The notes under the pieces: model-generated | Told to the model about the DNA's origin: nothing | What the model saw: only the letters and a program-made list of their open reading frames with translations | The model's database searches: none | Program-made: the position numbers and the translations under genes | NCBI RefSeq assembly: GCF_004745825.1 | Contig: NZ_SRLA01000005.1 | Location: forward strand, 191,106-255,105 | Length of the DNA: 64,000 nucleotides | From: Hymenobacter fodinae | GTDB taxonomy: Bacteria; Bacteroidota; Bacteroidia; Cytophagales; Hymenobacteraceae | Reading direction: 5' to 3' | Shown here: positions 9,172 to 16,325 of the stretch, in pieces | Layout of the letters: the number at the start of each line of letters is the position of its first letter | How positions within the stretch are numbered: the first letter of the stretch is position 1

Positions 9172-10011
9172 ATGCAAGCGCTACCCACTTTATCTACCAC
9201 TCATTTATTTCCTGTGCTCGATGAGCACTTACTGCGCCTCTTACAAGGGCTTAGCCCAGCGCAGTGGGAAGCCCCTACACTAGCGCCTAAATGGCGCGTG
9301 CGCGATGTGGCGCTCCATCTGCTCGATGGTAACCTGCGGGCCTTGTCTATGCTGCGAGATGGGCATTTCGCCGGGCCAGGCCCTGCTAGCCCGGCCTACC
9401 AGGATGTTGTTCAGTTTCTGAACGAGCTCAACAACAGTTGGGTCAGCGCAGGCCAGCGCCTTAGTCCGGCCGTACTAACGTGGCTGCTAGAGTTGAGTGG
9501 AGAGGCCTTCAGCCGGTATATGGCCTCGCTTGACCCCCAGGCGCCAGCCGTGTTTTCCGTGGCTTGGGCCGGGGAAGAGCAATCGGCCAACTGGTTCCAC
9601 ATTGCCCGCGACTACACTGAGAAGTGGCACCACCAGCAGCAGATTCGGCAGGCTGTTGGGCAGGAGGAGCCTCTGCTTACGCGGGAGCTGTACCATCCCT
9701 TTCTCGCCACCTCCGTGCGAGCCTTGCCGCACCGGTACCGGCACCTCTCGGCACCGGAGGGCACCACCGTAGCCCTAACGGTAAGCGGCCCCGCCGGCGA
9801 CACGTGGCATTTGCAGCGAGTGGGGCAGGTGTGGGAGCTAGGCCAGCAAGCAACCGGGGCTATTACCACCGAAGTAGGTATAGCCCCAGAATTGGCATGG
9901 CGCCTATTTACAAACAGCCTGCCTGAGCAGGAAGCCCGGCAACAGCTTCAAGTGGTAGGAGAGTCGGCCTGGGCCGAGCCCATGTACTCGGTGCGGGCCA
10001 TAATGGCCTAA
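9172..10011 (+). CDS. DinB / maleylpyruvate-isomerase N-terminal domain protein
   Basis: 279 residues from ATG 9172 (MQALPTLSTTHLFPVLDEHL). The N-terminal half is a four-helix DinB-type bundle like the mycothiol-dependent maleylpyruvate isomerase family (LLRLLQGLSPAQWEAPTLAP, WRVRDVALHLLDGNLR, with a later IARDYTEKWHHQQQIRQA helix). Conserved His residues (VALHLLD, WFHIARD, KWHHQQ) could bind a metal, as in the family. The C-terminal part is a small beta-rich domain. Reaction and substrate are unknown; mycothiol is not expected in Bacteroidota, so a different thiol or no thiol cofactor is likely. Confidence 0.65.
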   Translation: MQALPTLSTTHLFPVLDEHLLRLLQGLSPAQWEAPTLAPKWRVRDVALHLLDGNLRALSMLRDGHFAGPGPASPAYQDVVQFLNELNNSWVSAGQRLSPAVLTWLLELSGEAFSRYMASLDPQAPAVFSVAWAGEEQSANWFHIARDYTEKWHHQQQIRQAVGQEEPLLTRELYHPFLATSVRALPHRYRHLSAPEGTTVALTVSGPAGDTWHLQRVGQVWELGQQATGAITTEVGIAPELAWRLFTNSLPEQEARQQLQVVGESAWAEPMYSVRAIMA

Positions 10012-10015
10012 CGTA

Positions 10016-10639
10016 CTATTCGTCTTCCAGCGCTTCAAACACAGCTTCCATCTCCTCAAAGTCGCGGAGGCCGGGCTTGATTTCGTGGCCGCCTTCCAGC
10101 ACAATACCCGCGGGGCGTACCGTTTCCACAAAATTTCGGATGTCGGTAGGAGCGTAGCCTTCGCCCAGCCAGATAGCGTAGCGCCGGGCCTGCTCCGTGA
10201 GGCGGGTTAGTTGTGCAGCACTCGGCAACGGAGATGGTGCTTGAGCCAGCACAAAGCCCGCGTAGGTTGCCTGCTGCTCCCGGAACCGCAGCTCCACATC
10301 TTCCGGCAGCATATCCGGAATCCAAGTGATGAGCTTGTAGGCCGGTACAGTTAATTCTGCCAGCTCGTGGGCGGGGCGCCGCCGGTGCAGCAGCACGCCG
10401 TGCAGGCCGCAGGCCTGGGCTAGGGCATTTATTTCATCCACTGACAAGGTGTCAAACTCCCCAATCAGCTGAACTCCCGAAACCCAGCCGCCGAGTTCTT
10501 TCACGGCGTCGGGCGAGAGATGGTCGGGCCAGGCCGGGTCGAGGCGGAACGTCAGGCTGTCGGCGCCCATACCGGCGCAGTAACGGGCATCAGAAAGGTT
10601 GTTAATGCCGCGCACCATAACGGGGACGATGAGAGCCAT
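10016..10639 (-). CDS. TrpF-like beta/alpha-barrel protein, probably not an active isomerase
   Basis: 207 residues from the ATG at 10639 (MALIVPVMVRGINNLSDARY). The overall pattern is that of phosphoribosylanthranilate isomerase: first strand followed by G-I-x-x-L-x-D-A, an SGVQLIG strand and a C-terminal phosphate-binding GG-H-x-x-x-PGLRDF segment. The family's N-terminal K-x-CG motif, which holds the catalytic Cys, reads VRGI here, so the general base is missing. It is not in a trp operon: it is a lone gene convergent with the DinB-like gene (4-base gap). A binding or unknown role is more likely than tryptophan synthesis. Confidence 0.6.
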   Translation of the reverse strand: MALIVPVMVRGINNLSDARYCAGMGADSLTFRLDPAWPDHLSPDAVKELGGWVSGVQLIGEFDTLSVDEINALAQACGLHGVLLHRRRPAHELAELTVPAYKLITWIPDMLPEDVELRFREQQATYAGFVLAQAPSPLPSAAQLTRLTEQARRYAIWLGEGYAPTDIRNFVETVRPAGIVLEGGHEIKPGLRDFEEMEAVFEALEDE

Positions 10640-10817
10640 GGCAGAAAATATCGAGAATGAAAGTTCAAGAAAAGGATCAGTGCGAAAGCCACCGACCGGG
10701 TTTTGGAGGTGCAATATTCGGGTAAAATAAGCCTATCTGGTTCGTTTGCTTTCTACTTTCTCCCGAAAGTGGCCTAGGCCGCGCGGCGGGCAGCCAATCA
10801 TACTCCCCAATACCCAC

Positions 10818-10825
10818 TACCTTTG
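10818..10825 (+). promoter_or_regulatory. Candidate -7 element for mnmA
   Basis: TACCTTTG matches the Bacteroidota TAnnTTTG element, 47 bases before the mnmA start. No good -33 TTTG is seen at the usual spacing, so this is weak. Confidence 0.35.
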
Positions 10826-10872
10826 CACCAACGGCCGGAACCTTTCACGCTCCGGGCGCTTTTCATTCTCTT

Positions 10873-12018
10873 ATGAATACTACGAAAGGACGGGTGCTGG
10901 TTGCCATGAGCGGCGGCATCGACAGCTCCGTGGCAGCCGTGATGCTCCACGAGCAAGGGTACGAAGTGGTCGGGATGACCATGAAAACCTGGGACTACGC
11001 CTCGGCGGGCGGCAGCAAGAAGGAAACCGGCTGTTGCTCCCTCGATAGCATCAATGATGCCCGCCAGATTGCCGTGGATTTGGGCTTTCCGCACTACATC
11101 ATTGACATTCGCGACGAATTCGGCGACTTTGTTATTTCCAACTTCACCGAGGAATACTTGGCCGGCCGTACGCCAAATCCGTGCGTGCTCTGCAACACCC
11201 ACATCAAGTGGGATGCCCTGCTGCGTCGCGCCGACCAGTTAGGTTGCGACTTTATTGCCACGGGCCATTACGCGCAGGTGCGCCATGAAAACGGCCGTTA
11301 CGTAATCAGCAAAGGCCTCGATGATAACAAGGACCAAAGCTATGCCCTCTGGGGAGTGACTCAAGAGAGCCTGGCCCGTACCCTGTTTCCGCTAGGCCAG
11401 TTGCGCAAAACCGCTATTTATGATTTCGCCCGTGAGCGGGGCTTCACGGAACTAGTGAACAAGCCCGAGAGCTACGAAATCTGCTTTATCCCCGACAACG
11501 ACTACCGCGGGTTCCTGCGGCGCCGGGTACCGGGCCTGGAGGAGCGCGTGGCTGGCGGTGAGTTTGTACTGCGCGACGGCACAGTAGTAGGTAAGCACGA
11601 AGGCTACCCGTTCTACACCATTGGGCAGCGTAAGGGGCTGGGCGTGGCACTTGGCTTCCCCGTCTACGTAACCGCCATCGACCCGGAAACCAACCGTGTG
11701 GTACTCGGTAATTTTGAGGACTTGGCTAGTACCCGCACGGTGGTGGGCAAACTCAACATGGGCAAATACGCCTCCTTGGAAGGTCGCGGCTTGGTGCCCA
11801 GCATCACCAAAATCCGTTACAACCACGATGGCGCCCCCGCTTTCCTCGAGCAAAAGGGCGACAAGATCTACGTGTACTTCGAAGAGGCTGTGCACGCCGT
11901 AACCCCAGGGCAGGCCGCCGTGTTTTACGATGGCGAAGACGTGCTGGGCGGCGGCTGGATTGAGCGCCACACCATCGGCGAAGTTCCCGAGCCTTCGGAA
12001 GTAGCCCTGAACGCGTAG
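10873..12018 (+). CDS. mnmA: tRNA-specific 2-thiouridylase MnmA
   Basis: 381 residues, usual length. PP-loop SGGIDSSVAAVML binds ATP; the two redox cysteines are in NPCVLCN and YEICFIPD; the YTIGQRKGLG segment and the beta-barrel C-terminal domain complete the fold. The enzyme makes s2U34 in the wobble position of Lys, Glu and Gln tRNAs, taking sulfur from a persulfide relay. Monocistronic, with a strong terminator directly after. Confidence 0.96.
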   Translation: MNTTKGRVLVAMSGGIDSSVAAVMLHEQGYEVVGMTMKTWDYASAGGSKKETGCCSLDSINDARQIAVDLGFPHYIIDIRDEFGDFVISNFTEEYLAGRTPNPCVLCNTHIKWDALLRRADQLGCDFIATGHYAQVRHENGRYVISKGLDDNKDQSYALWGVTQESLARTLFPLGQLRKTAIYDFARERGFTELVNKPESYEICFIPDNDYRGFLRRRVPGLEERVAGGEFVLRDGTVVGKHEGYPFYTIGQRKGLGVALGFPVYVTAIDPETNRVVLGNFEDLASTRTVVGKLNMGKYASLEGRGLVPSITKIRYNHDGAPAFLEQKGDKIYVYFEEAVHAVTPGQAAVFYDGEDVLGGGWIERHTIGEVPEPSEVALNA

Positions 12019-12046
12019 CCCACCTGGCCTAGGCCTGCTTTACGCC

Positions 12047-12104
12047 CCAAAAATACGGCCCGGTAACCTCTTACTTGAAAGAGGCTGCCGGGCCGTATTT
12101 TTGG
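12047..12104. terminator. Intrinsic terminator after mnmA
   Basis: A 17-bp perfect stem: 12047-12063 (CCAAAAATACGGCCCGG) with 12088-12104, with an inner CCTCTT/AAGAGG stem. A and T tracts on the outer edges make it usable from both sides. Confidence 0.9.
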
Positions 12105-12172
12105 CAGCGGGAAGAGTTGCGTCGCGCCTGACAACTGTTTTTGTGCTATTTTTCAGCTGCAAAACGAATTAT

Positions 12173-12946
12173 ATGATGCAGAAATATTCTTCCTGGGCTA
12201 GGCCACTGATTCAGGCTGGCAAGGCGTTGTCATTATGTATTCTACTGGGCACCGCTGGCTGTAAAAACGAGACGGAGGCCGTGCCTGATCAAAGCCAGGA
12301 ATACTATCCATTGGAAGTCGGCTCTTACCGAATTTACGACGTGGTAGACTCAGTGTTTAATGCTAATGTGCCGCGGGTTACCCGATTTCAATTTAAGGAA
12401 GAAGTAGCCTCAGAGCAAACGGCCGATGCCACGGGCCGGTTGGTATACCAAGTCATTCGCTCCCGACGGGCTACTACTGCCGATGCCTGGAAGGTTGATT
12501 CTGTTCTCACGGTTTCCACGAGCCAGCGGAATGTGATAGTGATGCGCAATAACGTGCGTACGGTAGAGCTGGTATTTCCCGTGGCGGAAGGCAAGGAGTG
12601 GTATAATAATGCTTTCAACACGTATAACGAATTGGAACCTGACTCCGCCGCCAACCTAAACCGAGCGTATTTGCGGGTAGGCCAGCCGTTCACGATTGTG
12701 AGCAATGGCAAATCGTACTCATATCCCTCCACTATCACTACGCTCAACAACTTATCAAATGCCATCACGGGAGTAAACCAATTTTACTACACCGTTTTGC
12801 GCAATGTGTATGCCCAAGGAGTAGGACCAGTGTACCGGGCGCGGCGACGGTATATCTACTGCCAGACCGGCAACTGCGTGCCTAACCCCGCTTATATCTA
12901 CCTAGGCCAGTCGCGCAGCGAAATTCTAGTAGAAAGCAGCAAGTAA
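12173..12946 (+). CDS. Predicted lipoprotein of unknown function
   Basis: 257 residues from the ATG at 12173. The signal ends in the lipobox LGTAGC, predicting lipidation of the Cys and export. The mature part is beta-rich (YYPLEVGSYRIYDVVDSVF, AEGKEWYNNAF) and resembles the many Bacteroidota extracytoplasmic lipoproteins of unknown role. Ends with CQTGNC, a possible disulfide. Stands alone between two terminators. Confidence 0.7.
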   Translation: MMQKYSSWARPLIQAGKALSLCILLGTAGCKNETEAVPDQSQEYYPLEVGSYRIYDVVDSVFNANVPRVTRFQFKEEVASEQTADATGRLVYQVIRSRRATTADAWKVDSVLTVSTSQRNVIVMRNNVRTVELVFPVAEGKEWYNNAFNTYNELEPDSAANLNRAYLRVGQPFTIVSNGKSYSYPSTITTLNNLSNAITGVNQFYYTVLRNVYAQGVGPVYRARRRYIYCQTGNCVPNPAYIYLGQSRSEILVESSK

Positions 12947-12981
12947 CGATAGATCTGTAACGTAACCTGATAACCCATCAG

Positions 12982-13011
12982 CACTGGCCCAGACGATTGT
13001 CTGGGCTAGTG
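12982..13011 (+). terminator. Terminator after the lipoprotein gene
   Basis: 13-bp stem, CACTGGCCCAGAC (12982-12994) with GTCTGGGCTAGTG (12999-13011), containing one G-T pair, loop GATT, followed by ACGTTTTAT. The remaining bases to 13176 show no gene. Confidence 0.8.
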
Positions 13012-13176
13012 ACGTTTTATGGTGGTACTGCTGCTCGCATAAAGAGGAGCAGGGTAGCATCGAAAGATGACCGTGTAAGGCATTTACTAGTGAGAGAAAT
13101 TCAGGGGAAAAGGCCTTTAAACAGGTCCAAAGCGGGGGTTAGTTCGTATCTTCCGGCAAGCTATTTCCCGATCTGA

Positions 13177-14877
13177 ATGCGTCTTCCCCACCTTTTGCTT
13201 GCAACAGCTTTGTGGTCTGGTACGCTGCTACCTGCCGTGGCAGCTTCAGGCCCCCAAGACCCACCTTCGGCATCTGCTGGCCCAAACGGCACTGTGCGCA
13301 AGCACCTGGTTTACTTCCGCGACAAGGCCAATTCCCCCTATAGTACCAGCCAGCCTCTGCAGTATTTATCGGCGCGGGCGGTGCAGCGGCGGCAGCGGCA
13401 GAACATTGCCGTGCAGCCCCGCGACCTGCCCGTTAACCCTGCTTACGTGCAGCAAGTGAAGGCCGTGCCCGGCGCCCAGCTCTGGTACACTTCCCGGTGG
13501 TTTAATGCGGCCGTAGTAGCCTGCGATTCAGCTACCCTGGCTCAGCTTCAGACCCTGCCGTGCGTTCAGACAATCAAAACCGTAAACCGCGGCCTGCCAG
13601 GTACCCGCAAGCGGGATGGGGCCGAGCAGGAGGCTGCCCGCACAAGCGGTACGCGCGCTGAGTACGGCACGGCCTACACCCAGGCTAAAATGATTGGGGC
13701 CATTGACATGCACGATGCTGGCTTCCGGGGTGAGGGGATGCAGATTGCCGTGTTTGATGCTGGCTTTCCGGGAGTAAATACCACCACTCCCTTTGCCGCC
13801 ATGCGGACCGAGAACCGGCTAGGCAGCGTGTTCAACTTCGTGGAGAAAAACCAGCAGGTGTTTCTGCGAAACAACCACGGCACGAACTGCCTTTCTACTA
13901 TGGCCGGCAACCAGCCGGGGCTGTACATTGGCACGGCCCCAAAGGCTTCCTACCACCTCTACGTCACGGAAGATGTTACTTCGGAGCACCCAGTGGAAGA
14001 GGTGAACTGGCTGATTGCGGCCGAATACGCCGACTCGGTGGGGGTAGATATTATCAGCTCCTCGCTAGGCTATAATACCTTCGACTACCCCTCTATTGAT
14101 TATACCAACGGGGACTTAAACGGTCGAACCGCGCTTTCGACTCGGGCTGCAACTGTGGCGGCACGCGTGGGGATGCTGGTAGTTAATAGTGCCGGCAATG
14201 AGGGGAATGGCACGTGGCGCCACATTACGGCCCCGGCCGATGCCGACTCTATCCTCACCGTAGGAGCGGTTGACTCTCTGCTTCGGCGCGCTTCCTTTAG
14301 CTCCCTCGGGCCCACTGCCGACGGCCGCATCAAGCCTAACCTGTCGGCCATGGGCCAGCAAACGGCCATTATCACGCCCACAGGTACGGCCGCCCGGGGT
14401 AACGGCACCTCTTTCTCTTGCCCGGTACTTGCCGGCATGGCGGCGGGCTTCTGGCAGGCTAACCCTACGCTCACGGCCCAGCAAGTGCTGCGCTTCTTGG
14501 AGCGCTCAGGTACGCAGGCTACAATGCCAAACGATGAGGTAGGCTACGGCATTCCGAATTTTGTACGAGCCTACAACTTAGCAAACCCGGGCGCCCCCTT
14601 AGCCGCTACTCGGACTACCGCGCGCCAAGAGTTATTCATCTATCCAAATCCAAGCAAGGACAACGAGTTGTTCCTGCAGCTAGCAGAAGCGTTCCGCGGG
14701 AAGCCTTTGTTAGTTCGGATATATGACGCTCGGGGCGGACTGGTAAACGAGCAGCACTTACCCGCCACATCTGCCGCGGAAGTGCGGCTGCAGCCTCTTG
14801 CTTTGCCAAAGGGAGTTTATACCGGTTCTGTAACGGCAGGTAAAGAGCAGCGTACGGTACGGTTTGTTAAGCTTTAG
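13177..14877 (+). CDS. Secreted S8 subtilisin-like protease with T9SS sorting domain
   Basis: 566 residues. Signal peptide (cleavage near AVAASG), a propeptide-like region, then an S8 catalytic domain with Asp in VFDAGF, His in NNHGTN and Ser in NGTSFSCP, plus the oxyanion-side NSAGNEG segment. The last 75 residues form a type A type-IX-secretion C-terminal domain beginning LFIYPNPSKDNELFL and ending VRFVKL. The protein is expected to cross the outer membrane through T9SS and be cleaved there. Monocistronic. Confidence 0.92.
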   Translation: MRLPHLLLATALWSGTLLPAVAASGPQDPPSASAGPNGTVRKHLVYFRDKANSPYSTSQPLQYLSARAVQRRQRQNIAVQPRDLPVNPAYVQQVKAVPGAQLWYTSRWFNAAVVACDSATLAQLQTLPCVQTIKTVNRGLPGTRKRDGAEQEAARTSGTRAEYGTAYTQAKMIGAIDMHDAGFRGEGMQIAVFDAGFPGVNTTTPFAAMRTENRLGSVFNFVEKNQQVFLRNNHGTNCLSTMAGNQPGLYIGTAPKASYHLYVTEDVTSEHPVEEVNWLIAAEYADSVGVDIISSSLGYNTFDYPSIDYTNGDLNGRTALSTRAATVAARVGMLVVNSAGNEGNGTWRHITAPADADSILTVGAVDSLLRRASFSSLGPTADGRIKPNLSAMGQQTAIITPTGTAARGNGTSFSCPVLAGMAAGFWQANPTLTAQQVLRFLERSGTQATMPNDEVGYGIPNFVRAYNLANPGAPLAATRTTARQELFIYPNPSKDNELFLQLAEAFRGKPLLVRIYDARGGLVNEQHLPATSAAEVRLQPLALPKGVYTGSVTAGKEQRTVRFVKL

Positions 14878-14965
14878 GCCTATATAAACAGTTGTTTGTA
14901 AAGTAGTTGAGATGGTTGAGAGCAGGCTATAGATTCATTTGCTATTCTGGTTGGAATCTTGCAAA

Positions 14966-14995
14966 TTTGATTAGCCAAAAGGCAATTATTTTTTG
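14966..14995 (+). promoter_or_regulatory. Candidate Bacteroidota promoter
   Basis: TTTG (14966-14969), 17-base gap, then TATTTTTTG (14987-14995), one base longer than TAnnTTTG. It lies in an AT-rich stretch 60 bases before the zinc-ribbon gene. Confidence 0.4.
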
Positions 14996-15054
14996 CCCTA
15001 AAATGTTAAAATCTACAGCTAAACAGCCTTTTTTACACTCAACCCTCTCCCAAC

Positions 15055-15378
15055 ATGTTACAAATGATGGTTTCCAAGCGCATTGGGCGCCGGCAGTTTC
15101 ACTTCACAGTTCAGGGCCCAAATTTTCACGAAGTGGTGGCTGAATATGACCGCCTAAGCTTTCCTGATGTAGCTAAGTGCGGTATCTGCGGTTCGGATAA
15201 CCTCGACCTGACGGCCCGCGTCGCCCAGGATAAATTCAAGTATACTTCTGTGAAGTGCATTGATTGCCGGGCCGATGTCACCTTCGGAAAACGGCAGGAC
15301 GATGATCAAACTGTGTTTTTGCGAAAAACCGAAGATGGCAAGCTCGATTGGCGAGCCTGGGAAAAAGCTGAAAAATAG
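15055..15378 (+). CDS. Small zinc-ribbon protein
   Basis: 107 residues. Two CxxC pairs (CGICGSDN and VKCIDCRAD) about 30 residues apart form a probable zinc ribbon, followed by TFGKRQDDD, an FLRKTEDGKLDW motif and a charged end. The ribbon plus F-L-K/R-K-W pattern recalls the zinc ribbon attached to some phage ERF/Rad52-type annealing proteins, but here it stands alone after a short N-terminal beta region. Start could be 15055, 15064 or 15067. Function unknown. Confidence 0.6.
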   Translation: MLQMMVSKRIGRRQFHFTVQGPNFHEVVAEYDRLSFPDVAKCGICGSDNLDLTARVAQDKFKYTSVKCIDCRADVTFGKRQDDDQTVFLRKTEDGKLDWRAWEKAEK

Positions 15379-15413
15379 CGGTGTTCTAACCGTTATGTAG
15401 GCGTCAGTACCTT

Positions 15414-15544
15414 AAAGCCGCCGAAGTGGCCTAGCGCAGCAGTTCAATTTTTTAGGAAATACTGAGCAACAGACAATCAACTGCTCGTTGCAACGTTTAG
15501 CCCGAATCATTGCCACTGGTGTCCTAGGCCACTCCGGCGGCTTT
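15414..15544. repeat. 21-bp inverted repeat between zinc-ribbon gene and rpe
   Basis: The arms 15414-15434 and 15524-15544 are reverse complements with one mismatch, separated by 89 bases. Both arms contain AGTGGCCTAG or its complement at the loop side and AAAGCCGCC at the outer end, with a T tract after the right arm. It could act as a terminator with a large internal loop or be a small non-coding element. Confidence 0.7.
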
Positions 15545-15618
15545 TCTTATTCTACATGCTGGCAGATAATCCGGCTACATCTATAATCTGACTCCTGCTA
15601 ATCTTCTACCTTCGTGGC

Positions 15619-16320
15619 ATGAATTCTACTCGTCGCATGGCCCCGCTACTGGCCCCATCACTTCTGGCCGCTGATTTTGGCAATCTGCAATCCGAAACTG
15701 AGCGCCTGGCTAACAGCGCCGCCGATTGGCTGCATTTTGACGTGATGGATGGGCGTTTCGTGCCGAATATCTCTTTCGGAATTCCGGTGTTGCAGGCCGT
15801 GCACCGTCACGCCAAGCAGCCCATCGACGTGCACCTGATGATTGAGGAGCCCCAGAACTACCTCACGGCCTTCCGCGACGCGGGCGCTACCAACCTCACC
15901 GTGCATTACGAGGCCTGCACCCACCTGCACCGTGTGGTGCAACAAATTAAACAACTAGGCTGCCGGGCGGGAGTAGCCCTCAATCCGCATACGCCAGTGT
16001 GGGTGCTGGAAGACATAGCGGCCGACCTAGATCTGGTGCTGGTGATGTCAGTCAACCCCGGCTTTGGGGGACAGACGTTTATTCCGAACACCCTACGCAA
16101 GGTGGCCGCCCTGAAAGAGTTGCTGGTTGATAGTGGCTCTCAGGCATTGATTGAAATAGATGGCGGCGTAACTCTCGACAATGCCGGGGCACTGGTAGAG
16201 GCAGGGGCCGACGTGCTGGTAGCGGGCTCCTTCGTGTTTAACTCCGCTGACCCCGTGACTACGCTGGCCGAAATGCGCCAGCAGCTGACGGCCCTACTTG
16301 AGTCCGGCGACCAGGAATAA
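15619..16320 (+). CDS. rpe: Ribulose-phosphate 3-epimerase
   Basis: 233 residues. TIM barrel with the family motifs LHFDVMDGRFVPNISFG (metal-binding His and Asp), VDVHLMIE-like DVHLMIEEP, VNPGFGGQTF (phosphate/flexible loop) and EIDGGV (second Asp). It interconverts ribulose-5-P and xylulose-5-P in the pentose phosphate pathway. A second Met at residue 7 could also be the start. The TonB-dependent receptor follows after 5 bases. Confidence 0.95.
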   Translation: MNSTRRMAPLLAPSLLAADFGNLQSETERLANSAADWLHFDVMDGRFVPNISFGIPVLQAVHRHAKQPIDVHLMIEEPQNYLTAFRDAGATNLTVHYEACTHLHRVVQQIKQLGCRAGVALNPHTPVWVLEDIAADLDLVLVMSVNPGFGGQTFIPNTLRKVAALKELLVDSGSQALIEIDGGVTLDNAGALVEAGADVLVAGSFVFNSADPVTTLAEMRQQLTALLESGDQE

Positions 16321-16325
16321 CACGG

